Of a stretch of DNA of 54,535 nt, positions 1 to 9,147 are shown piece by piece. The notes beneath the pieces were generated by a model. That model worked only from the letters and a program-made list of their open reading frames with translations. It had not been told where the DNA came from and made no database searches. The position numbers and the translations under genes were made by a program. Every line of letters starts with the position of its first letter. The first letter of the stretch is position 1. The DNA is from Candidatus Melainabacteria bacterium (lineage in GTDB: Bacteria; Cyanobacteriota; Vampirovibrionia; LMEP-6097). The stretch is taken from positions 1 to 54,535 of the forward strand of contig DUDT01000011.1 in assembly GCA_005110385.1 (NCBI GenBank). The letters are read 5' to 3'.

Positions 1-1351
1 CCCTAAAACTAGTTACTCGCATTAATAGGTAAAAGATAAGCTGGAAGTACTTTTCATTCAGCTCTTTTTTAGGGATCAGATCATAAGGAATAGAGGCGAA
101 ATAGGATTTTAAGAGAGAAAAAAACTTTTCTAGGTCATTATTAATAATAGTTCGTGATATCTGAAGCAGCTCAGGGGAGATACTTCCACTATTCTTTTCA
201 CTAAACTCACTTAATAAGCCACTTATCAGAGAGTTCTTAACTTCATAATTAGGGTAACTTAAACCATAAATAATGTCATTTCCCATTAATGACTGCTGCA
301 CTACTGTTAAATAACCTGCATCAAACATAATCGGTATCAGCGGCAAGGATTCCACATCATAAACATTTAAATTATATTCAGGAATTTCAATCAAATCTTC
401 AAAGCTCTGCAAATCAAGACTAGAACGCTTAATTAATTCAATTAAAAAAGTCGGCGTCCCTGTCGCAAACCAATGATTAATAAACTCCTTAGTCTCAAAC
501 AGTAATAAACAAGAAAAAGGATTATAAACCTTATTCTCAGCTTTAGAAAATCTATAGCCGTTATACCAAAACTTAATTTTATTTAGTATCTCCTCTACAC
601 TCAGAGAATGGCTTTCAGCAAGTTCAGAAATATACTCAGGGAAATAGCTCTCTAGCTCCGCCTGTGTGTAACCCAGTAGAGTAGCGTATTTATCACTCAT
701 GCTGATATTTAGTAAATTATTTAATCCAGAAAATATCGAGGTTTTAGCGAATTTACTAATACCTGTCAAAAAAACGAATCGAAGATTAGCATCTTCTGCT
801 TTCATTATCTTATAAAAATCCTGAAGTATTTCTCTATTCTTCGCAGCCATCTCGGGGTCATTAATATGCTTAATTATCGGATCATCGTATTCATCTATTA
901 AAATTACTACTTGCTGATTATATTTGCTCACTAAGGCTTGGATAAGTTCCTGAAAAAGAAGAGATGGTCCTTTATTTTCATCTAGGTTAATTCCTTCTTT
1001 AATGGCATTAGCGATAACTGCGGATCTTAGACCTGAATAAAGCCTTTCAGATGTGCTTTTCTCTACACTTGACATATCGATTTTAATTACAGGAAACTCT
1101 TCCCAAACATACTCAGAACTATCTAGCCATAAGCCTTTAAATAAAGACCTCTTATTCTTAAAAATAGCTTCTAAGGTAGATACTAAAAGTGACTTCCCAA
1201 AACGGCGTGGACGACTCAGGAAATAAGCTCCCTTACCTGACGCTAAAAGATTATTTATATATTTAGTTTTATCTACATATAGAAAACCCTTTTCTATAAT
1301 GTCTTGAAAAGACTGAATACCTATAGGTAGTTTTTTAAGCTCTGAAGGCAT
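1..1351 (-). CDS. AAA-ATPase-like protein with DUF1703-type C-terminus, 3' end outside window
   Basis: The reading frame opens at the ATG at 1349-1351 and runs without a stop to the window edge, giving about 450 residues. The N-terminus (MPSELKKLPIGIQSFQDIIE) is followed by YVDKT and then a P-loop of the form SRPRRFGKS. A Walker B strand reads ILIDEYDDPI. This order is typical of the 'predicted AAA-ATPase' family, which normally ends in a PD-(D/E)XK nuclease-like DUF1703 domain; only the start of that domain (FQLIFYLLMR) is visible. The family is abundant in host-associated and deep-branching bacteria and its role is unknown. The gene lies just downstream of the GHKL regulator on the same strand. 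Family assignment is firm; function is not. Confidence 0.88.
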   Translation of the reverse strand, partial: MPSELKKLPIGIQSFQDIIEKGFLYVDKTKYINNLLASGKGAYFLSRPRRFGKSLLVSTLEAIFKNKRSLFKGLWLDSSEYVWEEFPVIKIDMSSVEKSTSERLYSGLRSAVIANAIKEGINLDENKGPSLLFQELIQALVSKYNQQVVILIDEYDDPIIKHINDPEMAAKNREILQDFYKIMKAEDANLRFVFLTGISKFAKTSIFSGLNNLLNISMSDKYATLLGYTQAELESYFPEYISELAESHSLSVEEILNKIKFWYNGYRFSKAENKVYNPFSCLLLFETKEFINHWFATGTPTFLIELIKRSSLDLQSFEDLIEIPEYNLNVYDVESLPLIPIMFDAGYLTVVQQSLMGNDIIYGLSYPNYEVKNSLISGLLSEFSEKNSGSISPELLQISRTIINNDLEKFFSLLKSYFASIPYDLIPKKELNEKYFQLIFYLLMRVTSFR

Positions 1352-1401
1352 GGCTAGTATTTATTATACTTGCTTGGAAATTAAAATGGCTTATGGCGGA
1401 A

Positions 1402-2379
1402 TTAAGCCCAATAAGGTATATATTTAGTATGCTTTTTAGATTTATTATCAGAGTCCTCAGGGCGTATTAAACCCGCTTCTACAGTGGCATTAATAATCCT
1501 TGAGACTATAGAAGCATTCCCTTTAGCTATTTTAAATCGCTCTCTAAGAGACTGATTCGTCATATAATCATTTGAAACCTGCTTTAAGCAACAGTGCTGA
1601 TAGCATGCCCTGATTTTATCCTTAGAACTCATTTTACTTAATTCTAGGGGGGCATAGATTATAACCCTCGTCTGGCTAGGTGTCTCCTGAAAATCAGGTG
1701 GTGGCAGGTATGCAGACTCGATAGAATCTATAACCCTATCTACCCCACTGCCTCTTTCTTCGCAAACTCCAATCTTACGCATCAATGCTGCTAATTTATC
1801 GTTTCTAGTACGATTATCATCTATAAATCTTTTAGGTTCTGTAGCTGGTTTACCAGAGTTAGTTATTTCCATTCGATCAGAAAAAATCTCTACCTTAGGA
1901 CCTTGTGAGCCTTCTCTGAAATCCTGATGAATAATGGCATTTGCTACTAATTCTCTTATTACTACTTCTGGATAAACCTTAACAGTCTCTCTAAATGAAT
2001 CTCCGATACGCTCCCCTTTAGTTATTTGATCATTAATATAATCCGTTAGCTGGCTAAAGCATACAGCGTAACCACTCTCAAAAGTTCTCTCTTTAAGTGC
2101 TGTAATCTTATTTTTGTTTTCGTAAATGATTACCCTAACCGCTCTTCTATATAAATCATCGAACTCATGAATATCTTTTGCGAAGAGTAAGGCGCCCAAA
2201 TTCGTAATTTGGTATTTTTTATTTCTGTGCTTTATAAATCCTTCTTTAAGTAATCTATCTAAAATAGCTTCTGCATTTTTAGGTAGAGCGACTCCGATTA
2301 AATGAAAATAAGACTGGACATCTAGAAGCCTGCTTATATCGTTTTCGGTTAATTTATCTAGTGCTATTTCAGATTCCAT
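1402..2379 (-). CDS. GHKL-ATPase (HATPase_c_4) transcriptional regulator-like protein, lacking its AlbA_2 domain
   Basis: The protein aligns by motif with the C-terminal two thirds of 'ATP-binding protein/putative DNA-binding' regulators. It has a VIRELVANAIIHQDF N-box, then VEIFSDRMEITNSG and an EERGSGVDRVI glycine box, and a winged-helix-like tail. Full-length relatives carry an N-terminal Schlafen/AlbA_2 domain before the segment beginning ALDKLTENDISRLLD. That domain is absent here, so the gene looks 5'-truncated, or a short variant. I chose the ATG at 2379; a TTG at 2412 is an in-frame alternative. Three 11-bp-spaced TCAAATAA repeats lie immediately upstream and could be its own operator. 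Whether the truncated protein works is unknown. Confidence 0.8.
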   Translation of the reverse strand: MESEIALDKLTENDISRLLDVQSYFHLIGVALPKNAEAILDRLLKEGFIKHRNKKYQITNLGALLFAKDIHEFDDLYRRAVRVIIYENKNKITALKERTFESGYAVCFSQLTDYINDQITKGERIGDSFRETVKVYPEVVIRELVANAIIHQDFREGSQGPKVEIFSDRMEITNSGKPATEPKRFIDDNRTRNDKLAALMRKIGVCEERGSGVDRVIDSIESAYLPPPDFQETPSQTRVIIYAPLELSKMSSKDKIRACYQHCCLKQVSNDYMTNQSLRERFKIAKGNASIVSRIINATVEAGLIRPEDSDNKSKKHTKYIPYWA

Positions 2380-2418
2380 TTTCCTATTCCATGACTCTAA
2401 CAAAATTAACAAATCCAG

Positions 2419-2514
2419 TCAAATAAAAATCAAATAACAGTCAAATAAAGAAACCCCTTCTCCAAGCCATTTTATGGCATTTCCAGATCTCCACAGAACT
2501 TTCTAATCAAATAA
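2419..2514. repeat. Helically phased TCAAATAA direct repeats
   Basis: Copies of TCAAATAA start at 2419, 2430, 2441 and 2507. The first three are exactly 11 bp apart and the fourth is 66 bp (six turns of 11) further, so all fall on one face of the helix. They sit upstream of the regulator at 1402-2379, as an operator array would. A binding function is inferred. Confidence 0.5.
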
Positions 2515-2541
2515 GAAAACCGCTAACTAGAATATAAACAT

Positions 2542-2571
2542 AAAAAAAAGGAGCCCAGAGGCTCCTTTTTT
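2542..2571 (-). terminator. Rho-independent terminator of the giant surface-protein gene
   Basis: GGAGCC at 2550-2555 pairs with GGCTCC at 2560-2565 around a CAGA loop. It is flanked by an A-run (2542-2549) and a T-run (2566-2571), so it can act in both directions. It lies just after the stop of the minus-strand gene at 2595. Confidence 0.85.
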
Positions 2572-2594
2572 AATTTTGAGTTTAGTAAGGGTGA

Positions 2595-5500
2595 TTAAAG
2601 AGACTTAGCTCTGCTTCCACCTGCAGCTACAGCTTGAACGAATGCGATCGTTTTAGCAGCTTCAGGGTTAGCAAATCTAGCTCTAGATCCAGCTTTTCTA
2701 AGAGTTACATCAGAATTAGCAACTACCGCAGTAGTACCATCTGTGTAAACGATTTCGAAAGATAGATCTGACGGGAACGTAGCTCCAGCCTTCTTAACAT
2801 TAACCACTACATTATCATCCGCTTTAACGTTAACAGTACCGATAGCAGGAACACCTTTACCAGTAGCGGCTACAGTGTCTAGGTCTAAAGTAGTGCTAAC
2901 TGTTTCACCTTCTACAGTTACAGCTAGAGTGTAAGTAGCAGCGTTCGCAGGAACGATAGCAGCATAAACACCAGTCGCAACTTCAGTTACAGCTACACCA
3001 TTTACTTTAGCAGTATCTTCTACATCAGCGAAATCGAATCCAGTAGTAGCTGGTGTATTAAACAACGCAACTACTGTACCTTTGTTAGCGATAGTAGAAG
3101 TTAGTAATGTAGGAACTACACTATTAAATACTGGCGTAGGATCATTAAGATCAATGAGTTTAACTCGAATATTAGCTGGAGTCTGAGTTAGAGTTAACGT
3201 CGCCGTAGGAGCTGATCTTAGAACAGCTTTGAAGCTTCCGTTATCAAGAACTGGAACCTCTACTGATTCTGTAGAAGGAGATGTAGTAGTGATTCTAATG
3301 ATAGTACCAGCTTGTAAAGTACCTGCAGCAGCAGAAAGCGTTACTTGCTTATCACCATTAGCTACAGCTGTACCATTTACAGTCGGTAGATCAGCAATAA
3401 TTGCTGTTACTTTAGTAGAATTATCTAATAATTTAGCACTAGTCAAAGAATCATCTACTATAAAACCAATTCCGTTATCGATTAACGTAGCTGTATCTTG
3501 ATAAGTAGTGTTAAATACTGATCTAGCTAAAGTTACTTTATCATCAGCTAAATCATCCGTGTCAAACGCAGTATCATCAGCTACAGCAGTAGCACCAGCC
3601 ATTCTCTGAGTAGCTAATAAATCAGCTACAGCATCTACGTTAGTAGGTAATGGGAATAGCTCAGTTGCAATAGCGATAGTCGCAGCGTTTCCACCGATAC
3701 TTCTACCCGCTGGAGAACCAATTACGGCAACTGCATCTGCATCAGCACCAGCATCTACTTCAGCATCTACTTCAGTCCAACAAGCGATATCAGTATCAGT
3801 CAGCTCAGCGATATTACCTGTAGTTTCAAACTGTATACCAGATATAGTAACTGTAGATAGCGTATCAGCCGCTCTAGGAGCACCAAATAAAGTACCAGCA
3901 GTTAAAGGAAGAATGAAACCATTGTCAGTATCAGTTTCTTTAGCTAAAGTACCAGGAACTATAGATGAATCTGAAGCCAAAACAGTAGCAGCTGTTTGTT
4001 CATCAACATCATCAATAATCGCAGGATTACTTAATAAACAGTGTAATAACACTTCAGTCTTAGTAACAGTACCGTTAATGTAAGTAGTCGGGAATCCGTC
4101 TGCATTACCACCGATAGGGAACGCATCAGCTACAGCTTCAGAGATTACTAAATCCCAAAGCTTATTCTGATCTGGAGTTCCATCGTTATTAACGAAACGA
4201 GTTACTTTAGTGACAGGTGTCTCAAATAAAGTAGCTTGTGAACCATACTTAGTCTCCACTAAAGGTCTTACAAAAGCTTCGTTATCTGGTGTCTCATCAG
4301 AATCTCTGTAAGCAGAGTTAGCTCTTGGTGAGAAAGCCACTGTCATGAAGTTAGATAGAGACGGTGCTAGAGCTACAGTACCTACTGTAGAAAGAACCGT
4401 ATCATCTGTAATAGCATCTGGAGTATTTCCTACGTCTACTACAGAAATAGTTAGATTTAAGTTAGTTAATCCTTTAGGTATAACTAATGCATCTGGTCTA
4501 AATACTAAGTATAAACCTCTCTTAATAGCTACTGTCGGATTAGAAGTAGTAGGAAGGTCTAACTCAATAAATGCTTGAGGTGCAGTAGAACTAACTTTCT
4601 GAACGTTAGTGATATTATTCGCCACAGAAATAGCTGTAGAGAAGCCACCTGTTCCGAAAATAGCTAAAACATCATCATAATTCTGATGAGCAGTAACATT
4701 ATTACCATAAACGTTTAAATCAGCACCAGTTGGAAGAGTTATACGAATTCTAGCATTAGCACCTAGGTCATTAATAGCTTTAAAATCACCATTAGCAGCT
4801 TCTTCTATAGCTAAAACTCTGCCCTTAGGCTGAATGAAAGGAATAGGACCTCTAGCAGCTGTACTAGTTAAAGTATTACCAGCTACACCACCACCAAATA
4901 ATGGGGGAACGTTAGTATCTAATACTTTACCAGAACCTACGATATCATCGATACTGTCTGTCGCTGTAGAAGCACCATCTACTGAAGAAACAGTGATAGT
5001 ATCTCTATCTGTAGCTACGTTAGCAGTAGTATGAACCATAAGCTTATCATCACCACTCACTGGAAGCATTCTACTAGTAATAGCAGAAGTGAAAGCACCA
5101 GCTGGAAGGATACTAGCTAAAGTTAGAGTCTTAGTACCACTTAAGTTATTACCAGAAACTTTAGCGATAAGTTTTAAACCTTCAGTTAAAGCAGCTGTAT
5201 TTAAAGTAATAGTACCTTTAGGTCTCACAGAGATTACATCTCTTTCAGCGTCATATTTATTTACAAAAGGAAGTATTTGTACTGTAAACTTCTTACCATT
5301 ACCAGCACTAGTTAATTTAGAAGCTAGGATTACGTTATCAGTGTAAGTCTCTTCTGAGTTAGGCTCAATAGCCGCTGCAGTAGAATACTCATTTTCTGAT
5401 AAGTCAGTAATACCAAGTACAACTTCAGCCTTAGCCCGATTATCTTCAGTAGCGGTATTAGAACCGAATACTAAATGATACTGAGCTCCATGAGTAGAAG

Positions 5501-7262
5501 CTGCTGGAAGTAAGTTAGTGAATACTGTTCTAGAGTTTCTGAAAGCCTCGCCATTCGAAGCGATCTCAGTATCGGTATCCACCGTGAAAGTTACAGAAGT
5601 AGCTGATTTAGCTGTAGTGTTAGTAATTTTAGTAGCTATATCAGATTCATCATCAAGCTCGTTATCCACGAATACACCAGGGAATAAGAAAGCTCTATCT
5701 GGATCTACTAAAGTAGCATCTCCAAATATTAGAGTAGTCGCGTTAGAAGTCGCATCAGTCGTAAAGTCATCAGCATCTAAAACCTGAGAAGCACTTACAT
5801 AAGTCTGATCTGGAATTAATACTGCACCTTCTACGAAACCATTTTCAGCACCAAGTATTTCTGCTGCATCAATAGGACGACCATCTACGACGTGATCACC
5901 ACTATCTCTAGCTGGATCTACAGAGATAAGAGCAGCGTCACTAGCACTTACAGCAGTAGCACCAGTATCAACAACTGGGTAAGCTACAGCACCTAAGAAA
6001 CCATCAATACTAGCATTCGTGTTAGAAGCCGTCTCTGTCTCTACACCTACAAACGCATTAGTTACGTTAAGAGTAGCAGAAGAAGCACCACCAGAGAATG
6101 AAGTAATCTCGATATCCACAGTAATTAAAGCATTAGACTCATTATCAAAAAGAGTACTATTAGCTAAATCTGCGTCTCTAAGCTCATTAGCATCTGAATC
6201 TAAATTCTTAGCAGTTACAAACTTAGCAGTAGCAAATGGTGTCTGGAAGAATTGAGTATATGTAGTCGCATTAGGTACTTCAGCAGCTCTGATTAAAATA
6301 GCATCTATATCAAGACCAGCAGTAGTAGGATTTACTACACCAGTAACTTGGCCAGGACCAAAATTTACAGTAGTTACTGTAGATAAAGCAGTATTAGAGA
6401 TTAGTGTATTAATCTGACTATCTTCAGCTACACCAGCAGTTTTACCTACTGTATCTCCAGCCACTAAAGCCTCTAATTTACCTACACGAGAAGTGTAAGT
6501 AGCGATAGGGAATTTAGCACCGTCAGCTAAGTCTTCGAATAAAGACTTAACGCTATTTATATTAGGCTCAACATAAGTCATCTCTAAATTACCAGAAGTA
6601 GCTGGTGAATTAGAAGCATCACAAGCTAAACCGATATTACTTACAGTCAAAGTTACTGCACCATCATCGTTCACAGTAGTAGCTTCATTAGTCATACCAT
6701 GAATAGCTAAAGCACCAGCTGGAACGTTTAGGCTACCACGAGCTTCATCTCTAAGCACTTGAGCAATAAATATGTAAGATGCACTAGCATCATCACCTGG
6801 AAGATTATCAAGGTCAGTTACATCGATGTTAGTATAAACATCAGTACCAGTAGCATCTGCAATCGCAACGGCAGTAGCTGGGTTATCATAACCCGGTAAA
6901 GCTACGAAGTTACAGCCAGTCGGCGGCAAGAAATACGCAGAAGCATCAGCTTCCGTACCTATACCGTCAATTGTTAACTGACCAGCATTATCGCCAGTAG
7001 TATCATTGTCATATGCAACAGTATCATCATCAGCTAAATCTGTTACTGACGCTAAATCTAGCTCACCTAAACCGATAGTAAAGGTGATATTTACAACATT
7101 AGTATCTGGCTTCGCACCACTAGTTTTCACACCAGCATCTTGAGCGATATACGCAGCTTCGCCATCGTTAACAGAAACGGTAGTCGCAGCTAGAACTGGA
7201 GCTATAGTGGAGAAGCCAAACGCAGAGAGTAATAGTAAGGTTAAACCTTTTCTTAAACTCAT
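2595..7262 (-). CDS. Giant secreted surface protein (S-layer or adhesin candidate)
   Basis: This protein of about 1555 residues starts at the ATG at 7262, which is preceded by a strong AAGGAG site six bases upstream. An in-frame ATG at 7292 lacks such a site. It has a Sec signal peptide (MSLRKGLTLLLLSAFGFSTI, then APVLA-ATT cleavage). The mature chain is rich in Ala, Thr, Val and Asp, poor in Cys and aromatics, and built from beta-type low-complexity segments with recurrent TVTxVNF, SATSVTFTV and TLTLASI motifs, as in S-layer proteins and large adhesins. It ends near VKADDNVVVNVKKAG and a short basic tail (GGSRAKSL). I recognise no named domain. It is monocistronic with a clear terminator. 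A surface location is well supported; S-layer function is inference. Confidence 0.8.
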   Translation of the reverse strand: MSLRKGLTLLLLSAFGFSTIAPVLAATTVSVNDGEAAYIAQDAGVKTSGAKPDTNVVNITFTIGLGELDLASVTDLADDDTVAYDNDTTGDNAGQLTIDGIGTEADASAYFLPPTGCNFVALPGYDNPATAVAIADATGTDVYTNIDVTDLDNLPGDDASASYIFIAQVLRDEARGSLNVPAGALAIHGMTNEATTVNDDGAVTLTVSNIGLACDASNSPATSGNLEMTYVEPNINSVKSLFEDLADGAKFPIATYTSRVGKLEALVAGDTVGKTAGVAEDSQINTLISNTALSTVTTVNFGPGQVTGVVNPTTAGLDIDAILIRAAEVPNATTYTQFFQTPFATAKFVTAKNLDSDANELRDADLANSTLFDNESNALITVDIEITSFSGGASSATLNVTNAFVGVETETASNTNASIDGFLGAVAYPVVDTGATAVSASDAALISVDPARDSGDHVVDGRPIDAAEILGAENGFVEGAVLIPDQTYVSASQVLDADDFTTDATSNATTLIFGDATLVDPDRAFLFPGVFVDNELDDESDIATKITNTTAKSATSVTFTVDTDTEIASNGEAFRNSRTVFTNLLPAASTHGAQYHLVFGSNTATEDNRAKAEVVLGITDLSENEYSTAAAIEPNSEETYTDNVILASKLTSAGNGKKFTVQILPFVNKYDAERDVISVRPKGTITLNTAALTEGLKLIAKVSGNNLSGTKTLTLASILPAGAFTSAITSRMLPVSGDDKLMVHTTANVATDRDTITVSSVDGASTATDSIDDIVGSGKVLDTNVPPLFGGGVAGNTLTSTAARGPIPFIQPKGRVLAIEEAANGDFKAINDLGANARIRITLPTGADLNVYGNNVTAHQNYDDVLAIFGTGGFSTAISVANNITNVQKVSSTAPQAFIELDLPTTSNPTVAIKRGLYLVFRPDALVIPKGLTNLNLTISVVDVGNTPDAITDDTVLSTVGTVALAPSLSNFMTVAFSPRANSAYRDSDETPDNEAFVRPLVETKYGSQATLFETPVTKVTRFVNNDGTPDQNKLWDLVISEAVADAFPIGGNADGFPTTYINGTVTKTEVLLHCLLSNPAIIDDVDEQTAATVLASDSSIVPGTLAKETDTDNGFILPLTAGTLFGAPRAADTLSTVTISGIQFETTGNIAELTDTDIACWTEVDAEVDAGADADAVAVIGSPAGRSIGGNAATIAIATELFPLPTNVDAVADLLATQRMAGATAVADDTAFDTDDLADDKVTLARSVFNTTYQDTATLIDNGIGFIVDDSLTSAKLLDNSTKVTAIIADLPTVNGTAVANGDKQVTLSAAAGTLQAGTIIRITTTSPSTESVEVPVLDNGSFKAVLRSAPTATLTLTQTPANIRVKLIDLNDPTPVFNSVVPTLLTSTIANKGTVVALFNTPATTGFDFADVEDTAKVNGVAVTEVATGVYAAIVPANAATYTLAVTVEGETVSTTLDLDTVAATGKGVPAIGTVNVKADDNVVVNVKKAGATFPSDLSFEIVYTDGTTAVVANSDVTLRKAGSRARFANPEAAKTIAFVQAVAAGGSRAKSL

Positions 7263-7635
7263 TTTTTCTCCTTTTTTCCTAATTATTTTCATTTGAATTT
7301 AAAGTAGTTATGCTAAGGGTCTATTTAAAGACATTTCGGACACATACTCAGAACTAATAATTCCATTTTTTGAGGCTTGGGTCAATGCTGGAAGATTAAT
7401 ATAAATTAAAGCGTTCAAGATAAGTTATTTGGCTGCGATTCTTCATATGTCTATATATCTAAAATCATCATTAAGATTCGTATTGCGAATTAATAAATCT
7501 TCTTATGCCCTCTGAGTTATAGTAAATGAGAGGGATTTAACCTTGTAGCTTGGAACAAGCACAGATCAAAATAAGAAGATGTGAGGTTTTTAGAGATTTT
7601 TTGAAAATCTGTACCTTTAGTTTAATCCTAGAGGT
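7263..7635. other. Gene-free spacer upstream of the surface protein gene
   Basis: This stretch of about 370 bp separates the surface protein gene from the decayed end of the small-protein array. It must hold the surface gene's promoter, but I see no convincing -35/-10 pair. A weak hairpin (AGATTTT-TTG-AAAATCT, 7594-7610) lacks a T-run, so I do not call it a terminator. Confidence 0.5.
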
Positions 7636-7833
7636 TTAGATAATAGTTTCTAGATAGGGCTTCGGGTGGGGAAAGTCCTGCAGCGAAGCTAATAAGACAC
7701 CCATTAGAAACAGTACCCCAGACTGAATCAATCTTACCCAATCACTCGCAGACAAACAAAGTATTTCACCTAAAAAATACCTTAAAATCCACTGCCCTAG
7801 AGGCTGAGAATCTGACTTAAACCATCGGAATTT
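7636..7833 (-). pseudogene. Remnant of a type-A two-span protein gene
   Basis: An open frame of 65 codons without a start codon contains SDSQPLGQWILRYFLGE. This matches the core of the type-A proteins upstream (for example SQPLGQWILSYMLDE) and is followed by a second hydrophobic segment, LIQSGVLFLMGVLLAS. The usual N-terminus (MVEGNFK... HRFGFMDP) is missing, and the C-terminal tail (FPHPKPYLETII) is unlike the intact copies. A degenerate copy of the array box (7836-7855) lies directly in front of it. It is the most distal and most decayed unit of the array. Confidence 0.75.
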
Positions 7834-7841
7834 TTAAGGGG

Positions 7842-8012
7842 TCATTTTTCCTCAGAAGCCCTTAGCCTAGTAGAACTTCTATTTCGTTCCCACTTAACTA
7901 ATATCTTTAAGAATCTATCGGAGAAATACATTAAAGTCAAAGCAAACACTAATGCAAATACACAAGTAAAAAATATTAATAACGCAAGCACGCGAGACTC
8001 ATTTAAAATCAC
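7842..8012 (-). CDS. Small single-span membrane protein at the distal end of the array
   Basis: A 56-codon frame starts with GTG at 8012, overlapping the TGA of the preceding remnant as GTGA. It has a short polar start (VILNESRV), one hydrophobic span (about residues 9-30, LALLIFFTCVFALVFALTLM), and a basic, polar tail (KWERNRSSTRLRASEEK). The arrangement, a tiny one-span protein translationally coupled to the gene before it, matches the other array partners, although the sequence is divergent. No annotated family is recognised. It may be the last functional product of a decayed cassette. Confidence 0.5.
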   Translation of the reverse strand: MILNESRVLALLIFFTCVFALVFALTLMYFSDRFLKILVKWERNRSSTRLRASEEK

Positions 8013-8137
8013 AATTCAATTCTCCGTTTTTGCTTTTCTACATGTAAGTCCAAAAGAAGCATACCCATGATTATAGCAGCGACACCAAGCAGCATCAATG
8101 AAAAGTAAATTACAAAAACAAAGACATCAAATGAAAC
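8009..8137 (-). pseudogene. Remnant of a type-b single-span partner fused to a type-B leader
   Basis: A type-B leader (box at 8176, then the AAAAATCTCAC and CACCTCATC signature) leads into only four codons of a B-like frame (MSFI, stop). It then meets a frame reading SFDVFVFVIYFSLMLLG, which resembles the start of intact b proteins (PFDTPYIYVLVF). No ATG precedes it; the nearest starts are TTG at 8098 and ATG at 8095. The pattern is best explained by deletion of almost the whole B gene, leaving leader and partner joined. Confidence 0.55.
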
Positions 8138-8230
8138 TCATTCACCTCATCTTAAAAAATCTCACTGAAATTTTTAAGGGGTCGTTTTTCCCCAGAAATT
8201 TAAAATCATAAATAAATAAAAGCTCGGGAG

Positions 8231-8353
8231 TTAATCCTGCTCGTCTTCTTTCATGGCTTCGTGTTCACATTTAATAAAATATAAGCACATCGCAGTAATG
8301 GTAAGTAACATAAACCAGCTACAGAACTGTAATAATAATTCATTATTTATCAT
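8231..8353 (-). CDS. a5: single-span partner with acidic tail
   Basis: 40 residues. The ATG at 8353 overlaps the TGA of A5 as ATGA, so translation is probably coupled. One span (about residues 6-27) is followed by IKCEHEAMKEDEQD, an acidic cytoplasmic tail under the positive-inside rule. The tail is almost identical to those of a1 and a3, which argues that this unlisted small frame is a real gene. Confidence 0.75.
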   Translation of the reverse strand: MINNELLLQFCSWFMLLTITAMCLYFIKCEHEAMKEDEQD

Positions 8354-8598
8354 GACTTTCTCCTAGAAAACTTATACCAAAGCAGACTAATAAACACACC
8401 TAGCAAAAAACTCATAAAAGAGTAAAGAAGCTTCATGTAATTAATATATTTTACACTTTCTACTTCATCTAACATGTAACTTAAAATCCACTGTCCTAGA
8501 GGCTGAGAGCACGCAGCTAAGACCATTAAGACTAGCGGATCCATAAAACTAAATCTATGATTATGTTTCTGCTTATTTTTAAAATTTCCTTCCGCCAT
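8350..8598 (-). CDS. A5: type-A two-span membrane protein
   Basis: 82 residues: a basic start (MAEGNFKNKQKHNHRFSFMD), span 1 about residues 22-42 containing the family core CSQPLGQWILSYMLDE, a short polar loop (VESVKYINYMK), span 2 about residues 54-73, and a basic end (YKFSRRKS). Both ends are positive, which predicts a hairpin with both termini inside. It is followed by a5 with a 4-bp overlap. No known family is recognised; two-span size and array context leave holin-like, toxin-like or scaffold roles all open. Confidence 0.85.
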   Translation of the reverse strand: MAEGNFKNKQKHNHRFSFMDPLVLMVLAACSQPLGQWILSYMLDEVESVKYINYMKLLYSFMSFLLGVFISLLWYKFSRRKS

Positions 8599-8675
8599 GA
8601 AATCTAATCATGATATTTTTACAGAAAATTTATAAGGGGTCAAAAGTCCTCAGAAATTTAAAAATCGCAGAGCTT

Positions 8676-8819
8676 TTATTTAGTATCTTTAGATTTAAAA
8701 AACTTCTTCTTCGGTAAATTAGGGTCACGCAATATATGCATTATTGAAAAATACATAAACATCACCGTAGTAAAAACTAAAACATAAATATAGGGTGTAT
8801 CAAATGGATTTATCATCAT
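8676..8819 (-). CDS. b3: single-span partner with basic tail
   Basis: 47 residues from the first of two adjacent ATGs. It overlaps the end of B3 by 20 bp in another frame and uses the GAAAGAGG inside B3 as its ribosome site. One span (about residues 8-27) is followed by HILRDPNLPKKKFFKSKDTK, a strongly basic tail shared almost residue for residue with b1 and b2. This conservation in a frame overlapping B is good evidence for translation. Confidence 0.75.
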   Translation of the reverse strand: MMINPFDTPYIYVLVFTTVMFMYFSIMHILRDPNLPKKKFFKSKDTK

Positions 8820-9060
8820 CGCCTCTTTCACTTAATAAATCAAAATCTTCTGCTACTGCGTAAACTTTACTGATACATTTTAACCCACATATTAGTAAAA
8901 GTAAAGCTATTAAAAAACCTTCCCAGCCCACTTTATCTCTAAGATAGCCTCTATCCAAGGCACTCATAAAAACAACCGTACCCATTGGACTACAAAGCCC
9001 TATACCGAGAGACTTTATCAAATCGATTCTTAATTCATTAAGCTTCCGAAATTTCCTCAT
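8800..9060 (-). CDS. B3: type-B two-span membrane protein
   Basis: 86 residues from the ATG at 9060; a GTG at 9084 would add eight residues (VRFFKMRW). The same upstream frame is closed by a stop in B1 and C, so the ATG is favoured. The basic start MRKFRKLNELRIDLIKS leads into span 1 with LCSPMGTVVFMSALDRG. This aligns with the type-A core (CSQPLGQWIL.Y.LDE), so A and B are distant paralogues. Span 2 is GFLIALLLLICGLKC and the tail is acidic (EDFDLLSERGDDDKSI), complementary to the basic tail of b3. Confidence 0.82.
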   Translation of the reverse strand: MRKFRKLNELRIDLIKSLGIGLCSPMGTVVFMSALDRGYLRDKVGWEGFLIALLLLICGLKCISKVYAVAEDFDLLSERGDDDKSI

Positions 9061-9147
9061 CCACCTCATCTTAAAAAATCTCACTGAAATTTTTAAGGGG
9101 TCAAAAGTCCTCAGAAATTTAAAATCATCAATAAATAAGCTTGGGAG

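Noticed and set aside
3229-6255. Plus-strand frames inside the surface-protein gene
   Set aside because: They are shadows of the long minus-strand gene, which has a signal peptide, a strong ribosome site and a terminator; the plus frames have no start signals and odd composition.
7594-7610. Terminator at the end of the array
   Set aside because: The AGATTTT/AAAATCT hairpin is AT-only and lacks a T-run on either strand.
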